NCBI GenBank assembly: GCA_022702545.1
Contig: JAHRBC010000003.1
Location: forward strand, 5,084,001 to 5,148,000
DNA: 64,000 nucleotides
Source of the DNA: Phycomyces nitens
Lineage: Eukaryota > Mucoromycota > Mucoromycetes > Mucorales > Phycomycetaceae
Direction: 5' to 3'
Shown here one piece after another: positions 56,910 to 64,000 of the stretch. The notes under the pieces are model-generated. The model made no database searches, had not been told where the DNA came from, and saw nothing but the letters and a program-made list of their open reading frames with translations. Position numbers and translations under genes: made by a program. Position 1 is the first letter of the stretch; each line of letters starts with the position of its first letter.

Positions 56910-59900
56910 TTAGGCAGAAACCTTTCTAGGCAAAGGGACAACTAGTTTTTTGTTAATGTTACTACTAGATTTATAATCCACAATTGCAACAGGCAGGAGA
57001 ATCCGATGGACAGGAAGAATGCTTTGAAAGTCAAGAGCCGAAAATTCATCCTTGTGAACCTCAATTCCTTCAGCCTCTCTGGTGGTGTCTGATGTGGTCT
57101 TGAACCAATTTACAAAAGCAAAAGTGTGTTGACTGTCGTAGGCATTTCCACAATGCGAAGAAGAAACAGCAGGACTAAATGTGTGAACAAATAGATACTG
57201 AATCTCTCCAACATACGCGTACACTGCCTCGGTCTTTTCCTCAACAAATAATGCTTGGATGTATGACCCATTTCGACGTTTACCACTCCTTCCTTTGAAT
57301 ATTTGGCCCATGATGTTGATTGACGCAAGCATTTCAATCCAGTCATTGACAAAAGCGGTCGAGGCCATGGTGTCTTTGCAGCTGTTAATGTTTTTGTCCC
57401 CATGGACAACCTGGTAATACTCCACTAGACAATTGTATTCCAGTCTAGGCATTATGCTCATTGGTTTCTTTTTCAATGGCAGAGTTGATGGTGGCAAAGG
57501 CTCGTTACCGTGGACTGTTAACGATGGGTTCTCTGCAAATTCAAGGAATTCTGGCAATGAGAAGGCAGACAAATCAAGGTACGGAATTTGGGTTGAGGTG
57601 ATGTCTTGATGGATGGTCAACTTGCTAAATACGTCTGAGAAGTATTGTCCACTTGGTGTGTCTAGGAAACCGCGAACAAAATCTCCCTTTCTTGTATCCT
57701 CAATGAAACTTCTCATATACGTGGCCTCAAAACCACTTCTCCTGTTGGTGTTGATGTTCTTGAGTATACTATTGTACCTCTCGAAACCAAAAAGCCAGTA
57801 ACTGTAAACTGGCCCAAAGTCCAGAATGGTTTCACGAAGGTGAAGATGTAGGTGCATGTTTGGAGAGAGGAGGTCAGGCTCATACAGTTGCTCACAACCT
57901 TTACCAAACTGCTCTAGATTATGATGCGCTTCCTCAATATCGTCCTCAGAGATACTTGGCTTTGTCAGACAACGGCAAGCATTGACAAAAAACATCCAGT
58001 TCTTGAATTTTGGCATTGGCAGCACGTTTTTTAACACCACGGGAGAGTACACCAAGCACCACGATTTCCACTCATCAGCTTTCATAAAGGGGAATCCCTT
58101 TCCAATCTTCGTCCTTAATGTTGTGTAGTCTGCAGGCAACACCATCTTCTCTACCATCTTCTGCATGGCAACAAAACTCTTATCGTTGATTACTCCATCT
58201 GCAACCCATCTCTCCATCATCCTCTTGGCAGTGCCTAAGAAAAGATTATGCATTGGATCGATGATCGTGCAGCGGACAACGTCAAAGTACTGGAGACGAT
58301 GCAGTTCGGACCAGCGAACACCACTGGCAACTTCAAGGCGCTGCCTCTCAGTTTGAGTGGCTGCATTTCTCCAGACCTCAGCATCCTTACGATTATCATC
58401 TCTAGTGCGAAGGAGCCACTTTGAGAAGTCAAATCCAGAATAATCAACAGAGCTTGTGCCAGCTAACCGAGTGAACTGACGATTGCATTTATGACAGGCG
58501 TTTGTGCTTGTATGGGATGTGAACCCACATACTTTTCTTGCGGCAGGGATGTCACAAGCAACAACAAAGAGAGCAGCGCGGATTCTCACACCAGATGGAC
58601 ATTGGTGGGTCTTGAGTATAATTCCCTGGTACAGTTCTTCCAATTCATCAACAAGAGGTCTAAGATAGTTATTGATTTCAGACGTCTTTGCTTCTTTGGG
58701 GCCTGGCATTAATCCAACGAGGATGACGTTCTCCTTTTTAAACCTGACATCGCGAGGAAGATTGTTTACTGCCAAGTAAATGGCACCACACGAATATGAG
58801 ACACCATCAAATGGCTGGAACCAGTCAATATTCAGTGTCAACATTAGAGAGCGGCTGTCATCAACAAAGAGGTTGCCATTGATGTCTTTAACACTGTTCC
58901 ACATCGCACCATCATACACATCAAACATCGTCTTTTCCACTTTGGGACCACGATTCCAAGAGTTGATTTGGGTTTCGAAATCGGGCCGAGAAAAGAGAGT
59001 TTGCAGAGAGTGTTTGATTGACTGGTACACATACGACTTCTTTGGGATTGTGGACGAACTGGACTTGAACAAGCTATGGCCACACAAGGCGCTATTTCCA
59101 AACTTGTCAAAGGTACAGAAAAGAGGTGCACCATCGTTCTCATAAATACTGTGGCATTCACCACATGCAACATATTTCTTGATGCCCTTTGTCAATGTAT
59201 CCATTCCTGCCATGCTTTTTAGACCAGAGACACTTGATGGGACTCGGAAAGAATCGCCAAAAAAATCCAAGATCTTGTTTACGATTGCAATCAAGATAAT
59301 TGCGCCTTCATTGACAACGTAAAAGGAAATGAACAGGGCAAGAGCCTTGACCACAAAGCCATGAATGAAACTCAATTCTGAGTTGAATTCTGAAAAATAT
59401 CAACACAAAACACCTCATTAATATACAATCTATATAGATGGGTGGATTAGCATTTCAGGTACTACACAAACCTTCATTATCAAGCATCTCATCTTCACTT
59501 TCGTTATCAGAGTCAGAGTCAGAGTCACCAAACGAGCTGCATTCATCCTCTGCACCAAAAATGGCGTCAGATTCAGAAAGAGGTAGGTTTCTAATGGGTT
59601 CTTGTACCCCCTCATGTCCTTCAATATCGTTTTCCAAGTCTGCCCAAGTGTAACAACATTGGTTTAATAAAAAACAATAAAATTTTAAAAAATCCTTACC
59701 ACCAGACTCAAAATCCATGGCCTCTACATTGTCTACGGCCTCAAAGTATTGCTCTTCATCATCAACAATTTCCATTGCTATTTAATTCAAAAACATATTT
59801 ATTATTAATTAAATAATTTACAAATCCAAATATAAAATATATCTTACATCTACCACCAAAAAAACTGTTTTTGGCATCTTCTTTAAGCATATGACGCTTA

Positions 59901-59998
59901 AATGTTTGAGCTGTGAGAAAATCAAATCCTCCCTCTTTGTTCTTGCAAATAGAACATCTGCATTCTTTTGTTCTTGTAGATTTACGGATAGGAGCCAT
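56910..59998 (-). CDS. CACTA transposase (Tnp2-type), element D
   Basis: Exons 59998-59854, 59777-59700, 59639-59472 and 59389-56910, phase-1 introns, 956 aa. Exon 1: CRCSICKNKEGGFDF...KRH zinc site. Exons 2-3: acidic (DSDSDSDNESEDE). Exon 4: LNIDWFQPF, MPGPKEAKTSEI, ACDIPAARKVCGF, CHKC, DPMHNLFLGTAKR and FGFERYNSILK, ending ILPVHRILLP...RKVSA. No stops. With perfect terminal repeats and intact genes, CACTA-D looks like an autonomous, recently active element. Confidence 0.92.
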
Positions 59999-60561
59999 TG
60001 TTTAATAAATAATTTAAAATGTTTTGGTTTAACAGTAAAGAAGATATACTCAGGTACAGTTTATTTGATATGATTTGAGTTTAATATTTATTTTTCATGC
60101 TACACTATTCTCTACAACCAATAAAATCTATCAAAAATATGGTTTTTTCTCTTAACTCACAAAAAATGGCCTGAGCTAGAAAATTGACCTTTATATCCCA
60201 TACCAACTGTATCAACTACACATATGGGAATCGGGGGTATTTTTGCAGTGTAAAAGACTCTACTTTATTATTCTATCCAATAGAACATATTGAATATTAT
60301 AATCGCCGTCAAAAATAAAAAAGTTTATTATGTTTAACTTCAGTCTACTAATGGTAAGATAATACAGTAGTTTGCTATAAATGAAACCACTCAATTTTTG
60401 TAGTGTATATAAGATAACCAAAGTCATAATAATAAAAAGTATCTTTTATCCTCTCTTTGATTTTACGTATACTCCTGTTTCCCCAGTGGGATTGACCTTT
60501 TGGCTTTGTTATAGTAAAAGGAAGACCATCCCAGATCAGGAACAACATTTTGCTGAAAAAA

Positions 60562-60579
60562 TGTCGTTCCTGATCTAGG
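60562..60579 (-). repeat. Second inverted Gypsy-3 LTR tip
   Basis: TGTCGTTCCTGATCTAGG is the reverse complement of the LTR end, lying 15 bp after the solo LTR that ends at 60547. Together they form an imperfect inverted repeat of about 30 bp arms. Confidence 0.65.
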
Positions 60580-60624
60580 CTATCTTCCAATTCACTGTAA
60601 ATGTAGTCGAATTGGTCAAGCTTT

Positions 60625-60905
60625 TGTCAAGTCTCGATCTGGTATTTCTTTTCTGGCACTTGTAACTAAGTCGCAGAATCAATACCACTGGGGATCGTCA
60701 AGTTTAGAGAATAGTTTTTAGATAGAATATAGATCCTTTTTATTGAGACAAATCCTTTTACTATTTATACAAAATATAATCGGATTTAAGGCTAAATGTA
60801 TAGCTATGTTAATATGTCTTAGATGATGATTGTCCAGTAGGATATACTGACAAGATATTCGCAATCTAAGACATTTGAGACATTTTCCAAAACATATGCA
60901 AGAAG
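60625..60905 (-). repeat. Solo LTR cut by CACTA-E
   Basis: Starts TGTCAAGTCTCGATCTGG, the inverted form of the end of the solo LTR at 22391-22738, and shares the TTTTATTGA...TATTTATACA promoter/poly-A block with it. It stops at the CACTA-E left end. Confidence 0.65.
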
Positions 60906-63900
60906 CACTGGAAAAACCCCTAGATTTCACCTAGTATAAATGGTGCAGATGGGTACTAGAAACATAGAGCTTTTTTTCATCTCAGACATTATTTTTTTTA
61001 AAAATAAAAAGTATAATTTTGATGCATCCTATTGGTTCGGGCAAAGGATCAAAGAACAATAGCCTTTTTCTTGTCTATAAAATGACAGCAAATAAAAATA
61101 TGTAGCACTTGTTTCCTTTTTTATCTCACAATCAAATAATATAAACTATGTCTTCTATTTCCGCACAAAACACTACTGCCTGTTACTGCAACAAATGCAG
61201 CAATAACCAGCAAGGATTCACTATTGTATCCAAGCGCACTTACCAACGCCATAGTAAGAGAGCAAGAACTGAAGAAACTGGCGAATTTGAGAGCAGTATG
61301 TATACTAGTGTTAATTTTCATTTACTGCGCAATAATAACTTGTATTTTTCAATTGAACTCAGGCACACAAAGTGATATGATGGATTTGGACGTTGAGGGT
61401 AAAATATATTTATTTGAAAACCAGTGCAGAGTAATAAACTAATCTAACCCATATTTGCAGCAATGCCGATTATTGAATCCGAATCCGTGGCAGTTGACAG
61501 TCAGCCCAGCTTACCTTTTGGGGATTATGACCAAATGGTTGATGCCGATCAACTTGACAATGAGGTCAATGGCGATGGTGCCGAAATCACCAACGACTCT
61601 GACAATGACAGTGATGATGAAGCCGATGTCGAGGAGATTGAGGTCGAGGAGTTTGATAGTGAAGGTCAGTATTGAATAGCTATAATACAAAAGCAAGCAA
61701 AAATTGAGTGTTAATAATTTTCCTTTTTAAATAATAGACCCTTTTGCTACTCCTGGTATGCCCGAAAACCCAGTGCACAGAGCAATTGCCATTTTCGTTG
61801 TTCTGTTTGCATCCCGTTATGTGGTCGATAAGGGTGCTGTTGTCTTGATTGAGTTCATCAACAAACTCTTGACGATTTACGGACAGGACTTCCAATTGCC
61901 CTCAAGCCTTTCTGGTCTCCAAAGCCTGACGGGTTTCACTGCCTTGACCAAGGGTGTAAAGAGATTCGTTGTGTGCCAGGATTGCCACACGGTGTATGAG
62001 GAAGCTGGGTCTGCTCCACTTCGGTGCGATTCTGCTAAGCTCGGTTCCCAATCTGTATGTGGTTGTCAATTGATGAAGCAATCGTCATCTGGTGCTTTGG
62101 TTGCCAAGAGATCGTACGTCTATCAGTCCGTCAAGCAGGCGTTGAGAGTCCTTTTCCTCCGCCCGGATTTTGAGACCAAGATTCGTCACTGGAACCAGGA
62201 GCTAAAAGTTGTAGACACCATGTGCGATATCTACGATGGTGCAATGTGGAAGGGTCTCCAGGACATGGGTGGTGTTTCGTTCGTTGCAGATCCACGTTCT
62301 TTGATGCTGACACTGAACATTGACTGGTTCCAGCCCTTTGATGGAATCAGCTATTCTTGTGGTGCCATCTATCTTGTAATCAATAATTTGCCTAGGGAGG
62401 AAAGGTTCAAGGCCGAAAATACTATTCTCGTCAGTCTGATGCCTGGACCCAAGGAGCCAAAGACAGATGAGATCAACAGTTATCTCAAGCCGTTGGTCGA
62501 TGAACTGGAGCAGTTGTTTGTTGGAATAAGGATCCCGACCTACGAGTGCCCGTCTGGTGTCAATGTCCATGCTGCATTGTTGATGGTGGCCTGCGATATC
62601 CCAGCTGCAAGGAAGACGAGTGGGTTTACGGCACACAACAGCACCAATGCATGCTACAAGTGCAATCGTCAGTTCTCTCGTTTGGAGGGGTCAAACCAGG
62701 TGGATTTCCGTGGATTTGACTATTCACAATGGTCTCTTCGGACATCAGTTGACAACAGACACCATGCAACACTTTGGAAAGATGCCCAGACGATTTCCGA
62801 AAGGCATGGACTTGAAGTTGAGAATGGTGTACGATGGTCAGAGGTTCACCGCCTCCAGTATCTTGATCTTGTCCGCGCAACTGTGGTGGACCCCATGCAC
62901 AACCTCTTCCTGGGAACCGCCAAGAGAATGGTTGAAAACTGGATCTCTGGTGGTGATTTGTCCAATGACGATCTTCTTGTGATGCAGGAGATAGCAGACA
63001 CCATGGAGCTGCCAAGTGATTACAGTTCACTAAAGACAAAGATTGCCAGGGGATTTCCATTCATGAAAGCAGACGAGTGGAAATCTTGGGTGCTGGTATA
63101 TTCGCCTGTTGCATTGAAGCCCGTTCTCCTGCGTCAAAAGTTTAACAGTTGGATGAACTTTGTGGATGCCTGCCGCCTGATTGTCAAGCCATCTGTGTCC
63201 TTCCAGGATGTTGACAATGCCCATCACCACCTTCAGCAATTCTGCCAAGAGTGCGAGCGCCTTTACCCTCCAAGTCTTCTCACCTGCAACATGCACCTGC
63301 ACCTCCATCTTCATAAGACCATCAATGATTTTGGACTGGTGTACGGCTATTGGCTCTTTGGGTTTGAGAGGTACAACGGATTGCTAAAGAACGTGAGCAC
63401 GAATGGAAAGAATGGGTTTGAGGCAACCTACATGCGGAAATTTGTCCAGGACGTATTCAAGAATGATTATGTCAATGCTGTTCTACAATCTCCAAGCCAA
63501 GACATCTTCACTCCTCTCTTTTCAAACCTCCTCTCTGCCTCCACCTCTGCCTCTATCCCTACCCCCACACCCACACCCACACCAACACCAACACGACGCC
63601 CGTTCAGATTGCTGGATTTCATCGAAGCTTCAGAGAATTCTGAATTCCCAATCAAGGGTAACGAGCCTCTTCCCCCTCTGCGTTTCCTCTGCTTCAAAAG
63701 TCTGCCACAAAAATGAGTGATATTGACTATCCTCAATTGTTGGCTTACTATGTGGATACGTATGACATTGACACCCTCCAGCATTATCAACATGCCACTT
63801 CTTCTTCGTTGTTTGTTGACAATCAGATTGTGAAGCTGAAATCGATAAATCTCCTTGGCCAAGTTTATCGTGGACACAATAGCTCTGGAAATGGTGGATC

Positions 63901-64000
63901 TCGTGTACAAGCTTTGTCTGGTAGCAGCACTGGTGAGAACCAGACCGCCTATACTGGGCAGATACAGTATATTTTTGTTCATCAGTTTACGCCGCCTCTC
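60906..64000 (+). mobile_element. CACTA-E, left part (runs off the window)
   Basis: Left end CACTGGAAAAACCCC at 60906, preceded by AAG as the likely duplication. The first 240 bp and the gene match the transposase side of CACTA-B. The accessory side is beyond the window. Confidence 0.85.
61148..64000 (+). pseudogene. CACTA transposase of element E, frameshifted, incomplete at window end
   Basis: Exons 61148-61295, 61363-61398, 61461-61664 and 61738 onward, phase-1 introns. The same CYCNKC...QRH zinc site, acidic exon and catalytic motifs as in B (LNIDWFQPF, ACDIPAARKTSGF, CYKC, DPMHNLFLGTAKR, FGFERYNGLLK). A Pro-Thr dipeptide linker lies at about 63550-63598. One base is missing in CTTCCCCCTCTG (about 63672; B has CTTCCACCCTCTG), so the frame ends early at 63716, although the expected C-terminal text continues in another frame to the window end. 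Confidence 0.9.

Larger units (their letters stand above)
54090..60250 (+). mobile_element. CACTA-D, complete CACTA element
   Basis: 6161 bp with perfect 32-bp terminal inverted repeats (CACTGCAAAAATACCCCCGA... at 54090-54121; complement at 60219-60250) and a TAA duplication (54087-54089 and 60251-60253). It lies inside CACTA-C. Gene order matches B and C: third-gene remnant (-), accessory (+), transposase (-). 54090-54860 has no supported gene. Confidence 0.96.
47640..60405 (+). mobile_element. CACTA-C, split by CACTA-D
   Basis: Ends CACTACAAAAGT (47640) and its near complement ...ATTTTTGTAGTG (60405), with a TAT duplication (47637-47639 and 60406-60408). Without CACTA-D it is about 6.6 kb. 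Contents: third-gene exon (-), accessory gene (+) and transposase (-). CACTA-D sits in the flank upstream of the transposase. 47640-48816 has several minus-strand GT-AG-like borders but no complete gene I can assemble. Confidence 0.9.
47512..60547 (+). repeat. Gypsy-3-type solo LTR split by CACTA-C
   Basis: Segments 47512-47639 and 60406-60547 form one LTR (TGTCGG...AACAACA) once CACTA-C and one TAT are removed. TTTT flanks both ends, a weak 4-bp duplication. Compared with 34224-34415 it lacks 44 bp between two ATTAACCGCAGTAC repeats. Confidence 0.88.

Noticed and set aside
1..64000. Bacterial or viral origin of the window
   Set aside because: Spliced genes, eukaryotic tRNAs without CCA, LTR, LINE and CACTA elements rule out a bacterial contig. 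No capsid or replication genes other than retrotransposon Gag-Pol are present.

Overview
The window is almost entirely layered transposable elements from a eukaryotic, intron-bearing, AT-rich genome. Short GT-AG introns of 50-80 nt, Ty3/Gypsy retrotransposons, CACTA and PIF/Harbinger DNA transposons, a LINE and two eukaryotic nuclear tRNA genes point to a filamentous fungus. The transposon repertoire looks most like an early-diverging (Mucoromycota-type) fungus; that placement is inference. I see no convincing single-copy host protein gene; the only host-type genes I can defend are tRNA-Asp(GTC) and tRNA-Thr(AGT).

Layout. 1-8.15 kb: a degraded transposon-type ORF split by Gypsy-1 (2142-7614, 5-bp target duplication, LTRs that look identical). 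8.3-14 kb: a two-gene PIF/Harbinger element whose transposase gene is split by a small CACTA-type element, CACTA-F (9183-12365). 14.3-22.3 kb: long terminal repeats stacked head to tail in front of tRNA-Asp, with an intact Gypsy-2 (17033-22113) inside the last one. 22.4-34.4 kb: Gypsy-3, with a foreign solo LTR in its 5' LTR and the full CACTA-A element (23403-29905) inside its gag gene. 34.4-40.8 kb: CACTA-B, whose two ends do not match. 40.8-47.5 kb: fragments of CACTA-F and a LINE, then a second LTR stack in front of tRNA-Thr. 47.5-60.5 kb: a Gypsy-3-type solo LTR split by CACTA-C, itself split by CACTA-D. 60.6-64 kb: an LTR cut by CACTA-E, which runs off the window.

The main result is the CACTA family. 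Elements A, B, C and D each carry a four-exon transposase (phase-1 introns throughout, about 935-966 aa) facing a convergent four-exon accessory gene (phase-0 introns, second exon exactly 306 nt in all four). On the far side of the accessory gene, and diverging from it, is a third multi-exon gene. In B it reads cleanly through seven exons as a 194-aa protein with a hydrophobic N-terminal segment; A has a decayed relative, and C and D keep the hydrophobic first exon or traces of it. I know of no described CACTA element with this three-gene layout, but I could not search databases.

The second result is the stacked LTRs. Each ends 9-11 bp before a tRNA gene, and successive units are separated by the same 4-bp target sequence (GAGA at tRNA-Thr; AAAT then ATCA at tRNA-Asp). 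This is what repeated integration at one fixed position upstream of a tRNA gene would leave behind. Nesting and target duplications give a readable order of insertion for most of the window.
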